Of a DNA stretch of 64,000 bases, positions 47,435 through 55,276 are shown piece after piece (within the stretch, counting starts at the first letter, position 1; every line of letters starts with the position of its first letter). Made by a program: the position numbers and the translations under genes. The DNA comes from Luteimonas colneyensis (GTDB lineage: Bacteria; Pseudomonadota; Gammaproteobacteria; Xanthomonadales; Xanthomonadaceae): assembly GCF_014836665.1 (NCBI RefSeq), contig NZ_JACSQJ010000007.1:1-64000 (forward strand). Reading direction: 5' to 3'. A model generated the notes under the pieces. The model did not search any database. It worked only from the letters and a program-made list of their open reading frames with translations, and was not told where the DNA came from.

Positions 47435-48811
47435 ATGAGAAACCTGGTACTGCTGTTCGCCCTCGCCGCCGCCGGCGGCTTCATCCCGCAGGACGTCGCC
47501 GCGCAGGGGCCGTCCTCGGTCACGCCCGTCGCCGACGTCAACTTCAGCCTCCGCACCGCCATCCAGGACGGGCAGATGGTGTTCATCGGCAACGCCGGCG
47601 CCATCAAGGACCAGGTCAACCCCGACCTGCGCGTACCCGAGGGCGCGGTGGTCGCGATCACCCTGACCAACGCCGACGGCGCCATGCATGACATCGCCGT
47701 GCCCGACTTCGGCGCCCAGTCCGACCAGGTGATCGGCGAAGGCGCCGCCACCACGATCGTGTTCCGCGCCACCAAGGGCGGCACCTTCGAGTACCTGTGC
47801 ACGATCCCCGGACACAAGCTCGCGGGCATGGCCGGCAAGCTGATCGTCGGCGACGTCAAGGAAGTCGTCAGCACCGCGATCGACGTCGCCAAGGATCCGG
47901 CCCAGGTCGGCGAGCCGGTCGGCGACCGCGCGCCCAAGCACATCACCTACGACCTGCTGACCACGGAAGTGGAAGGCAAGCTCTCCGACGGCAGCACCTA
48001 TCGCTACTGGACCTTCGACAACACGGTGCCTGGCCCGCTGCTGCGCATCCGCCAGGGCGACACGGTCACCATCAACCTGAAGAACGCCGAGGACAGCATC
48101 AACATCCACTCGGTCGACTTCCACTCCGTGACCGGCCCCGGCGGCGGCGCGGCGGTGACCCAGGTGCGCCCCGGCGAGACCAAGAGCTTCACCTTCAAGG
48201 CGCTGCACCCGGGCCTGTTCGTCTACCACTGCGCCACGCCGATGATCGCCCACCACATCTCCAACGGCATGTACGGGATGATCCTGGTCGAGCCCGAGGG
48301 CGGCCTGCCCAAGGTCGACAAGGAGTACTACGTCATGCAGGGCGAGCTCTACACCGCGCAGAAGCACGGCTCCAGCGGCCTGCAGGAGTTCTCGGTCGAC
48401 AAGCTGCTCGACGAGAAGCCCGAGCACCTGATGTTCAACGGTTCGATGAACGCGCTGACCAAGACCTTCAACATGGAAGCCGTGGTGGGTGACGAGGTCC
48501 GCATCTTCTTCGGCGTCGGCGGCCCGAACCTGGTCTCGAGCTTCCACCTGATCGGCGAAGTGTTCGACCGGGTCTACGACCTGGCCTCGTTCACCAGCCC
48601 GCCGCTGAAGGACGTGCAGACCACGCTGGTGCCCCCGGGCGGCGCGACCATGGTGGAGTTCAAGGTCGACTACCCCGGCAAGTACATCCTGGTCGACCAC
48701 GCGCTGTCGCGCGCCGAGAAGGGCCTGGCCGGGTTCCTCACCGTCACCGGCGAGGCCGACGCGACGATCTTCGACAGCAAGGAAGGCATCGACGCCTCGT
48801 CCGGCCACTGA
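47435..48811 (+). CDS. nirK: Copper nitrite reductase NirK with N-terminal cupredoxin domain
   Basis: Periplasmic reductase of nitrite to NO. The 458-residue protein has a signal peptide (cleavage near residue 23) and three cupredoxin domains. The extra first domain (about 30-140) has a full type 1 copper set: His85, Cys122, His127, Met132. The NirK body has type 1 ligands His225, Cys266, His274, Met279 and type 2 ligands His230, His265, His422. Catalytic Asp228 and His371 are also present, so it should be active. The body (NGMYGMILVEPEGGLP) resembles AniA-like class II enzymes. N-terminal cupredoxin fusion is known from the Hyphomicrobium enzyme. No other denitrification reductase is in the window. 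Confidence 0.95.
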   Translation: MRNLVLLFALAAAGGFIPQDVAAQGPSSVTPVADVNFSLRTAIQDGQMVFIGNAGAIKDQVNPDLRVPEGAVVAITLTNADGAMHDIAVPDFGAQSDQVIGEGAATTIVFRATKGGTFEYLCTIPGHKLAGMAGKLIVGDVKEVVSTAIDVAKDPAQVGEPVGDRAPKHITYDLLTTEVEGKLSDGSTYRYWTFDNTVPGPLLRIRQGDTVTINLKNAEDSINIHSVDFHSVTGPGGGAAVTQVRPGETKSFTFKALHPGLFVYHCATPMIAHHISNGMYGMILVEPEGGLPKVDKEYYVMQGELYTAQKHGSSGLQEFSVDKLLDEKPEHLMFNGSMNALTKTFNMEAVVGDEVRIFFGVGGPNLVSSFHLIGEVFDRVYDLASFTSPPLKDVQTTLVPPGGATMVEFKVDYPGKYILVDHALSRAEKGLAGFLTVTGEADATIFDSKEGIDASSGH

Positions 48812-48835
48812 CCGGCCAGTCGATCGCGATACCGG

Positions 48836-48862
48836 CGGCCCCGCGAAAGCGGGGCCGTTTTT
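48836..48862 (+). terminator. Intrinsic terminator of nirK
   Basis: CGGCCCCGC-GAAA-GCGGGGCCG followed by TTTTT, 24 bases after the nirK stop: a nine-pair GC stem, GNRA-type loop and T-run. This is the clearest rho-independent terminator in the window. Confidence 0.93.
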
Positions 48863-48946
48863 CGTGGCGCTGTCAATCGCCGTCGCACATCAGGGCGTCA
48901 TGCCGCAGTCACGCCGGATGAGACGAAGACGGGGACAATAGGCGCC

Positions 48947-49507
48947 ATGCACCAGATGATCGAACTCCATCCCGCGGCCGACGCCCTCGACGTCCTCGGC
49001 CTGCCCGCCATCCCCTATCCCGTCGCGCTGCCGGTGTTCCAGGCGGCGGTGGCCAACGACGACGGCGGGCTGCCGCTCATCGACATGCTGCGCGGCCTGC
49101 AGCTGCGGGCGGCGCAGGCGGCCGACTGGCAGCGCCTGGCGCCGGCCATGGCCCGGCTGTCCGAGCTGGTGGCGGGCGACGACGGGCGCGCGCTGGTCGC
49201 GGTGGACGGCGAAGGCTGGCGGATCGACATCGGGCCGCTCCCGGCGGCGGAAGGCGTGGTCGCGCTCGTGCGCGACGACGTGCTGCTGGCCGCGGCCGCA
49301 CGCGGTGGCGACGGCGGCCTGCGCGTGGCCGCGTGGCATCCGCTCGATGCAGGCACCATCGGCCGGCTGGTGGACCTGGCCCGCACGGATCGCGATGCGG
49401 CCGGCGGCGAGGACCTGTCGCCCTGGCACGCGCAGTGGATGCAGCCGCCGCGCCGGCCGGCCTGCGTGGCCGCCGACATCGCCGCCTGGAACGCGCCGCG
49501 GGGCTGA
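48947..49507 (+). CDS. Uncharacterised 186-residue protein
   Basis: Family not recognised. The soluble product starts MHQMIELHPAADALDVLGLP, has several aliphatic alpha/beta segments (ALVAVDGEGWRIDIGPLP, VVALVRDDVLLAAAA) and ends with Trp/Pro-rich SPWHAQWMQPPRRP. No signal peptide, membrane helix or catalytic motif is evident. It stands alone between the nirK terminator and a convergent thioredoxin gene. Confidence 0.6.
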   Translation: MHQMIELHPAADALDVLGLPAIPYPVALPVFQAAVANDDGGLPLIDMLRGLQLRAAQAADWQRLAPAMARLSELVAGDDGRALVAVDGEGWRIDIGPLPAAEGVVALVRDDVLLAAAARGGDGGLRVAAWHPLDAGTIGRLVDLARTDRDAAGGEDLSPWHAQWMQPPRRPACVAADIAAWNAPRG

Positions 49508-49529
49508 GCCCGGGCGCGCACGAGGCCTT

Positions 49530-49883
49530 TCAGGGCGTGCGCGCGAGCGCGTCGCGCAGGGGCTCCAGGTCCGCATCGGCCACCGGCCGCACCACGCGCA
49601 CCAGCTCCATTCCCGAGCGCACGAGCACCAGCGTCGGCCACAGCTTCACTCCGAACGAACGTCCCAGCGGGCGGCCGCGCCCGTCCTCGATCTTGAGGTG
49701 GCGGACGTTCCAGCGTCGCGACAGCAGCGCCCGCAGCGCGGGCTGCGCCGCCTGGCAGTGGCCGCACCAGGGCGCGCCGAACTCCAGCAGCAGCGTGCCC
49801 TCCATCGCGTCGAGGTCGCTGCGCACCGGCTCATCGGCGGCATAGCCGCCCTGGTAGCTGCCGGCGTCCGCGTCCGTGGCCAT
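49530..49883 (-). CDS. Thioredoxin-family protein
   Basis: Small thioredoxin-fold protein of 117 residues with the redox motif in FGAPWCGHCQ and the cis-Pro loop GVKLWPTLVLVRSG. There is no signal peptide, so it is probably cytoplasmic. An N-terminal extension of about 28 residues precedes the fold. The start overlaps the stop of the upstream gene (ATGA), indicating coupled translation with the attachment-family protein. Confidence 0.85.
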   Translation of the reverse strand: MATDADAGSYQGGYAADEPVRSDLDAMEGTLLLEFGAPWCGHCQAAQPALRALLSRRWNVRHLKIEDGRGRPLGRSFGVKLWPTLVLVRSGMELVRVVRPVADADLEPLRDALARTP

Positions 49884-50290
49884 CAGGCCGCGGGGCCGCG
49901 CAGGGCCGCTTCGATATCGGGCAGTGGCGAGTTGGTCAGCGTCTTCGGCACCTCCAGCAGCAGGCGCTGCTGGACCTCCTTGTGCAGCAGCGGCCGCATG
50001 CGCCCGAGCGTGGTCGGATCGGCCACCAGCACCAGGTGCGCGAACGCCTGCTTCAGCGCGCCATCGTTGAGTGCCAGGGCCAGCTGCTTGGCGAAGGTGG
50101 CCTCGTCGATCTGGGCGCCGGTGGATTCGTGCGGCATGCTGCCGGCCGGACCGTCGTCGTCCATGTTCACCAGCTCGCGCAACTCCACCTGGTGCAGCGA
50201 CAGCGCGCGCTCGTCGCCACGGTTGCGGAACAGGCGTGCGTTGCCGCCGTCGGCCACGACGACCAGGGCATCGTTGGGAACCATCGTCAT
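49883..50290 (-). CDS. Host-attachment/BaeRF-type protein
   Basis: A 135-residue protein resembling the bacterial 'protein required for attachment to host cells' family, related to archaeal release-factor-like folds. It starts with NDALVVVADGGNARLFRNRG and contains FAHLVLVADPTTLGRMRPLL and the end LTNSPLPDIE. ATG 50290 has GAGGA about five bases upstream. The family name derives from one plant-associated bacterium; the biochemical role is unknown. It is coupled to the thioredoxin gene. Confidence 0.75.
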   Translation of the reverse strand: MTMVPNDALVVVADGGNARLFRNRGDERALSLHQVELRELVNMDDDGPAGSMPHESTGAQIDEATFAKQLALALNDGALKQAFAHLVLVADPTTLGRMRPLLHKEVQQRLLLEVPKTLTNSPLPDIEAALRGPAA

Positions 50291-50372
50291 GCAGGCGTCC
50301 TCGGAGAAATCGGGCGTCCACCTTTGCCGATGCCGGATCAATGCCGCGTGACCCGTGGCGCTGACGCCGCGC

Positions 50373-51710
50373 TCAGCCCGCCGGCAGCCGCGCCTGCAGC
50401 CGGCGGAGATGGGGCCAGAGCGCGACCGCGCGCGCCACGACATACGCCACGAACGCGGCCCAGAGCCCGTGGTTGCCCCAGGCCCTGGTCGCCGGCCACG
50501 CCAGCAGCAGGAACACCGTCGTCGACAGCAGCGCCGCGTTGCGCATCTCGCGCGTGCGCGTGGTGCCGATGAACACGCCGTCGAGCTGGAACGCCGCCAC
50601 CGACAGCAGCACGTACAGCGCCGCCCAGGGCAGGTGCAGCGCGGCCGAATCGCGCACCGCCGGCAGGCTGGTCAGGGCGTGGACCGCCGCTCCCCCCGCC
50701 AGCAGGATGGCCAGCGAGAGCGCCAGCGCCGTCGCCAGCGCCAGTTCGCTGGTCAGTCGCATGGAGCGCCGGAATCCCGCCCGGTCGCGTGCGCCCCACG
50801 CCGCGCCCACACGCGCTTCGGCCACGAAGGCGAAGCCGTCGAGGAAGAACGCGCTGAACGACACCAGCTGCAGCAGGATGTGGTTCGCGGCCAGGGTCAC
50901 GTCGCCGAAGCGCGCACCGGCGTTGGCGAACCAGCCGAAGGCCAGCAGCAGGCAGAGCGTGCGCACCAGGATGTCGCCGTTCGCGGCCATCGCCTCGCGA
51001 ATGCGCTGCGGGTCGGCCACGCGCCGCCAGTCCAGCAGCGGCGCCGGATCGCGATGGCGCCAACGCAGCACGCGCAGCGCGACCACCAGCGCCACCGCGC
51101 AGGTGCCCCACTCCGCGATCGCGGTGCCCAGGCCGATGCCGCGCGCGCCCATGCCGAGCATGCCCGCGAACCAGACGTCGAGGCCCGCGTTGAGGCCGTT
51201 GAGCAGCAGCTGCACCAACAGCAACTCGCGGCTGCGTCCCAGCCCGATCAGCAGGCCGCTGACCGCGAACAGCGCCAGCGCCGCCGGAGCGCCCCAGATG
51301 CGCGCGCGGAAGTACTCGCCTGCCACCGACTCCACCGCATCGCTGCCGTCCATCAGGCCGAAATACAGCCAGGTGAGCGGCCACTGCAGCACCAGCAGGG
51401 CCGCGCCGATGCCGGCGCCGAGCAGGAGCGCGCGCGCGAACGTCGCCCGCACCTCGGCCTCGTCGCCGGCGCCGCGCGCCTGCGCCACGAAGCCGGTGGT
51501 GCCCATGCGCAGGAAGCCGAAGCTCCAGTAGACGAAGTTGAACAGCAGCGCGCCCAGCGCCAGCGCGCCCAGTCCGGTCGCGCTTCCGTAGTGGCCGATG
51601 ACCGCAGTGTCGACCAGGCCAAGCGCTGGCACGGCCGCATTGGCGAGGATGATCGGCCAGGCCTGCCGGGCGACGGCGGCGCGGGTCAGCGGCTCCGTGG
51701 ACCCTGCCAA
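50373..51710 (-). CDS. DinF-type MATE exporter
   Basis: Multidrug and toxin extrusion transporter of 445 residues, twelve helices, DinF branch. Key segments are the first helix with ANAAVPALGLVDTAVIGHYG, FLRMGTTGFVAQARGAGDE, and FFLDGFAFVAEARVGAAWGA in the second half. The upstream open frame has no signal for an earlier start; TTG 51710, seven bases after the dioxygenase stop, gives a sensible N-terminus. It may be co-transcribed with the dioxygenase gene. Confidence 0.85.
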   Translation of the reverse strand: MAGSTEPLTRAAVARQAWPIILANAAVPALGLVDTAVIGHYGSATGLGALALGALLFNFVYWSFGFLRMGTTGFVAQARGAGDEAEVRATFARALLLGAGIGAALLVLQWPLTWLYFGLMDGSDAVESVAGEYFRARIWGAPAALALFAVSGLLIGLGRSRELLLVQLLLNGLNAGLDVWFAGMLGMGARGIGLGTAIAEWGTCAVALVVALRVLRWRHRDPAPLLDWRRVADPQRIREAMAANGDILVRTLCLLLAFGWFANAGARFGDVTLAANHILLQLVSFSAFFLDGFAFVAEARVGAAWGARDRAGFRRSMRLTSELALATALALSLAILLAGGAAVHALTSLPAVRDSAALHLPWAALYVLLSVAAFQLDGVFIGTTRTREMRNAALLSTTVFLLLAWPATRAWGNHGLWAAFVAYVVARAVALWPHLRRLQARLPAG

Positions 51711-51717
51711 GGCGGCG

Positions 51718-52581
51718 CTACAGGTTGGACGCGTCCGCGGACACCACGCTGGACGGCGCCGCCGCGCCGGCACCCGGCTGGTCCTGGCGCGGGCACTGCG
51801 CATCGAGCGTGTACGAGGTCATCGACAGCGAGCCGTAGGCCGGGCCTTCCACGAGCACGTCCGCGCCCTTGCCCGCCGCGGCGGCGAGGCCGGCGAGGTA
51901 GAGCAGCGGCAGGAAGTGCTCGGGCGTCGGTGCGGAGCGTGCGTAGTCGCGGTGCGAGGCCAGTGCCGCCGCGTCGCCCGGGCGCTCGGCCAGCACCCGC
52001 TTGGCCTCCGCATCGAAGCGCGCGTTCCAGTCGAAGGCCGCGTCGGGCTGGGTCCAGTCCATCGCGCGCAGGTTGTGGACCACGTTGCCGCTGCCCAGCA
52101 CCAGCACGCCGCGCTCGCGCAGCGCGGCCAGGCGCGCGCCCATCGCCACGTGCCAGCCGGGCGGCTTCTGCGCGTTGATCGACAGCTGCACCACCGGGAT
52201 GTCGGCGTCGGGAAAGGCGTGCACCAGCACCGACCAGGTGCCGTGGTCCAGGCCCCAGCCATCGACGTCCCGACCGACATGGTCGGGCCTGGCGAGATCG
52301 GCCACCTCCTCGGCCAGCGCGGGCAGGCCCGGCGCCGGATAGTCGACTTCGAACAGCGGCTTCGGGAAGCCGTAGAAGTCGTGGATGGTGCGTGGCCACG
52401 ACATCGCCGTGACCGCCGTCGCATTGACGTACCAGTGCGCCGAGATCGCCAGGATCGCGCGCGGGCGCGGCACCGACGTGCCGAAGGCACGCCAGGCCTC
52501 GGTGTAGCGGTTGCGCTCGAGGGCGTTCATCGGGCTGCCGTGGCCAAGGAACGCGGCGGGCATCAGGGGGACGGTCGCCAT
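51718..52581 (-). CDS. DODA-type extradiol ring-cleavage dioxygenase (YgiD-like)
   Basis: Class III extradiol dioxygenase of the LigB/YgiD (4,5-DOPA dioxygenase) family. The 287-residue protein has metal-site motifs FLGHGSPMNAL, AISAHWYV and GLDHGTWSVLVHAFPDADIP, and VLGSGNVVHNLR. The natural substrate in bacteria is usually unknown. A Gly/Ala-rich tail extends past the domain. It is the first gene of a short minus-strand pair with the MATE exporter. Confidence 0.9.
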   Translation of the reverse strand: MATVPLMPAAFLGHGSPMNALERNRYTEAWRAFGTSVPRPRAILAISAHWYVNATAVTAMSWPRTIHDFYGFPKPLFEVDYPAPGLPALAEEVADLARPDHVGRDVDGWGLDHGTWSVLVHAFPDADIPVVQLSINAQKPPGWHVAMGARLAALRERGVLVLGSGNVVHNLRAMDWTQPDAAFDWNARFDAEAKRVLAERPGDAAALASHRDYARSAPTPEHFLPLLYLAGLAAAAGKGADVLVEGPAYGSLSMTSYTLDAQCPRQDQPGAGAAAPSSVVSADASNL

Positions 52582-52611
52582 CGAGCACCTCCTTGCTGCG
52601 GAGCGCCCAGT

Positions 52612-52920
52612 CTAGAGCCGCTCGACGGCCGTGGCCCGCACCAGCACCTCGTCCTGCCGGAAGCGCTGCTCCAGCGATTCGCGGTAGTGGCGCCACCAGG
52701 CGTGGTCGACGTGGTCGACCATGACTTCGACCAGGACCACGTCGTCGCGCTGCACGTCGCCGTCGTCGTCCTCCCACAGCCCGGTCGCCGGCGCGCGGCT
52801 GAAGGCGGTGACGCCGCCGAAGTGCCCGGTGAGCTCGGCGCGCACTCCCTCGAACAGTGCGCGGTGAACGCGCTGGCCGCTGGTGTCGTACAGCGGCAGG
52901 AACATCTGGACCAGGTGCAT
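52612..52920 (-). CDS. Uncharacterised small protein
   Basis: A 102-residue acidic protein of unknown function. It begins MHLVQMFLPLYDTSGQRVHR and continues FGGVTAFSRAPATGLWED, with VLVEVMVDHVDHAWWRHYRE near the end. The pattern suggests a small alpha/beta, possibly ferredoxin-like, fold. It sits 30 bases upstream of the dioxygenase on the same strand and could be co-transcribed with it. Confidence 0.6.
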   Translation of the reverse strand: MHLVQMFLPLYDTSGQRVHRALFEGVRAELTGHFGGVTAFSRAPATGLWEDDDGDVQRDDVVLVEVMVDHVDHAWWRHYRESLEQRFRQDEVLVRATAVERL

Positions 52921-52945
52921 GCGCGACAGCGTCGGCCGCGCTGCG

Positions 52946-53287
52946 TCAGCGCGCGGTGAACGTGCGCTCGCGCACCCACGGCACCAGCACGCGCAGGCGC
53001 CGGGGACGGGTGGCCAGCACCATGGCGATGGCCACGGCGGCGGCCGCCAGCAACATCGTCCATACGAGCACGGCCATCGTGGCGTGGTCGGTGCGCAGGC
53101 AGCATGCCAGGGCCAACAGCAGGGCCGAGGCGCCCAGCCCGCGCAGCATCTTCAGCTGGCGCACCCGTGGCAGCCGGCCCCAGGCCTGAAGCGCATGCGT
53201 CGGCATGGCCAGCGCCAGCCAGCCCATGCCCGCGAAGGCGCAGGCGGCCGCGGCCAGCAGCCAGAGCGGGGCGCCGGGATCATGCAT
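52946..53287 (-). CDS. DUF3325 iron-uptake-associated membrane protein
   Basis: A 113-residue membrane protein of the DUF3325 type with three predicted helices and the conserved FAGMGWLALAMPTHALQAWG region. It overlaps the PepSY gene by eight bases and is the last gene of the siderophore module. Its role is unknown beyond consistent association with ferric-siderophore uptake genes. Confidence 0.78.
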   Translation of the reverse strand: MHDPGAPLWLLAAAACAFAGMGWLALAMPTHALQAWGRLPRVRQLKMLRGLGASALLLALACCLRTDHATMAVLVWTMLLAAAAVAIAMVLATRPRRLRVLVPWVRERTFTAR

Positions 53288-54950
53288 GGCGCGCCCCGGC
53301 GGCCGGCCCCGGCGCGTGGCGCGCGACAGCCGCGCGCCGGCCAAGCCGCTGCGCCGCGACGCCCGCGACCACGGCGACGGCCAGCAGCGCGAGATCGACG
53401 CCTGCCACCGGCCAATAGCCTTCGGACAGCGTGCGCAGCAGGTGGTCGCCGGTCGTGGCCCAGTTGAGCAGCGGCGCGGCGATGGCGAAGACGGCGATCG
53501 CCCGGACCTGCTCGCGCCAGGCCGGGTTCGGCAGGCCCCGCGCCACCGGCGCGCTGCGCCAGGCGGCATGCAGCAGCGCCAGCACCCAGGTGGCCCAGAA
53601 GGCGCGCTGCTCCCAGTCGCCGCGCGCCGGCAGGTCTTCGGGCAGCAGGCGGTTGGCGACCAGGATGCCCAGCGCGGCCAGCACCATGCCGGTGACCGAG
53701 GCCACCGCCAGCGCATCGACCACGCGCGCGCCCTGCAGGCCACGGGCGGCGTGCTGGCGCTTGCGCTTCTCGACGAAGAACACGAAACCGGTGGCGATGC
53801 AGACCGCGCCGGCCAGGCCGCCGAAGACGTACAGCCAGCGCAGCAGCCAGTGGCGGAAATGCTGCAGGTGCAGGCCGGTGAGGAATTCGGCCACTCGCCC
53901 CACCGTGGTCGGCGGCGGATCCTCCCGGATCAGCTCGCCGTTCGAGGCCGTGTAGTGGATGCCGTCGCCAACCAGGGCGATGCGGTCGGTGCCGGCGCGG
54001 TACACGCTCACGTAGCCGTTGGCGTCGCCGGGATGCATCAGCACCAGGAAGCCGACGTCGCCGGCCTTGCCGGCCTGCTCCCAGCGCGCGCGGGCGTCGG
54101 CGACCATGGCATCGACGTCGGCCAGTTCCGCCGGCACGCCGGCGCGCGCGTGCGGCAGGCCGGTCTGCTGCGCCTCGAGCGCCGCGGCGCGGTCGTGCAG
54201 CCCGTGGAGCTGGGTATGTCCCAGCGGGAAGTAGTACGTCGCCGCGAAGATCAGCAGGCCGGTGAGCGCGAAGAAGAAGTGGAACGGCAGCGCGACCACG
54301 CCGGTCAGGTTGTGCAGGTCGAGCACGCTGCGCAGGCGCTGCTTGCCCGGGCGGAAGGTGAAGAACTCGCGGAAGAGCTTCCGGTGCATCACCACGCCGC
54401 TGACCAGCGCCGCCAGCATCACCAGCGCCGAGAAGCCGACGATCCAGATGCCGAGGTTCTTCCAGTCCAGCGTCAGGCCGTAGTGCATCGGATAGAAGAA
54501 GCCGCTGCCGATCCTGAGCTGGTCGTTGGGCAGCACGCGGCCATCGCGCGGGTCAACGGTGGCCTCCGCGTAGATCTGCTCGCCGTCGTGCCTGGCGTTC
54601 GGCAGTTCCCAACCCGCGAACAGCGCCACCACCGGATCGCGGTGTGTGGTGTACGCGCTCCAGTAGGCGACGGTGTCGAAGCGCTCCGGCATGGGTCCGT
54701 CGACCTGCGGGCGCATCGCATCGATGGCCTGCGCCGTCGGCTGCATGCGCTCGAAGGCGGGACGCAGCACGGCGTCGTACGAGGGCATCGGCTGCGGCTC
54801 GATGCGCGTGGCCGGGATCGCCCAGCGGTCGAACTCGCGGTCGAACACCGACAGCGCACCGAAGAAGAACGCGGCCATCAGCACGAAGCCGAGCACCAGG
54901 CCGAACCAGGTATGGAGCCAGGCCATCGCCTGGCGGAACGTCGCGAACAT
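53280..54950 (-). CDS. PepSY-associated membrane protein, siderophore reductase type
   Basis: Inner-membrane PepSY-TM protein of 556 residues (PiuB/FegB-like), thought to take part in ferric-siderophore reduction. The N-terminal helix AWLHTWFGLVLGFVLMAAFF, PLGHTQLHGLHD, LDLHNLTGVVALPFHFFFAL and a final set of helices with FVFFVEKRKRQ are typical. ATG 54950 is used; the longer open frame overlaps DUF3649. It lies between DUF3649 and DUF3325 genes downstream of a TonB receptor. Confidence 0.88.
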   Translation of the reverse strand: MFATFRQAMAWLHTWFGLVLGFVLMAAFFFGALSVFDREFDRWAIPATRIEPQPMPSYDAVLRPAFERMQPTAQAIDAMRPQVDGPMPERFDTVAYWSAYTTHRDPVVALFAGWELPNARHDGEQIYAEATVDPRDGRVLPNDQLRIGSGFFYPMHYGLTLDWKNLGIWIVGFSALVMLAALVSGVVMHRKLFREFFTFRPGKQRLRSVLDLHNLTGVVALPFHFFFALTGLLIFAATYYFPLGHTQLHGLHDRAAALEAQQTGLPHARAGVPAELADVDAMVADARARWEQAGKAGDVGFLVLMHPGDANGYVSVYRAGTDRIALVGDGIHYTASNGELIREDPPPTTVGRVAEFLTGLHLQHFRHWLLRWLYVFGGLAGAVCIATGFVFFVEKRKRQHAARGLQGARVVDALAVASVTGMVLAALGILVANRLLPEDLPARGDWEQRAFWATWVLALLHAAWRSAPVARGLPNPAWREQVRAIAVFAIAAPLLNWATTGDHLLRTLSEGYWPVAGVDLALLAVAVVAGVAAQRLGRRAAVARHAPGPAAGARHA

Positions 54951-54964
54951 CGGCTGCGTCCTCC

Positions 54965-55276
54965 TCAGGTCAGTGCGGCCTGCACCGCGGATCCCGCGCC
55001 GGCCAGGACCGCGCCGCCAATGACCAGCACCGTCCACACCGGCCACAGCCGCCGCGCCGAAATCGCCCACAGCAGCGCGGAGAGGCAGGCCGCCACGCCG
55101 AACAGGCTCGACAGGAACTCGGCGTCGTGGAAGCCCATGCCGCCCGCGACCATCAGGCTGGTGGCCGCGGCCACCAGTCCCCAGGCGAAGCCGTAGCCGC
55201 CGAGCACGCCGGCGGCGATGCGCGCCAGCAGTGCAAGGCGCGGTGAGCGGGCGTGCGGCATGGGCGTGGCCGACAT
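54965..55276 (-). CDS. DUF3649 iron-uptake-associated membrane protein
   Basis: A 103-residue protein with three membrane segments of the DUF3649 type (LLARIAAGVLGGYGFAWGL and ACLSALLWAISARRLWPVW). ATG 55276 shares one base with the receptor stop (TGATG), so translation is coupled. ATG 55261 is an alternative. Function is known only by association with siderophore receptors. Confidence 0.78.
   Translation of the reverse strand: MSATPMPHARSPRLALLARIAAGVLGGYGFAWGLVAAATSLMVAGGMGFHDAEFLSSLFGVAACLSALLWAISARRLWPVWTVLVIGGAVLAGAGSAVQAALT

Noticed and set aside
47435-48811. Loss of the catalytic His in NirK
   Set aside because: A first alignment put Phe at that place; realignment shows the catalytic His as His371 (SFHLIG) and the type 2 ligand as His422, so the site is intact.
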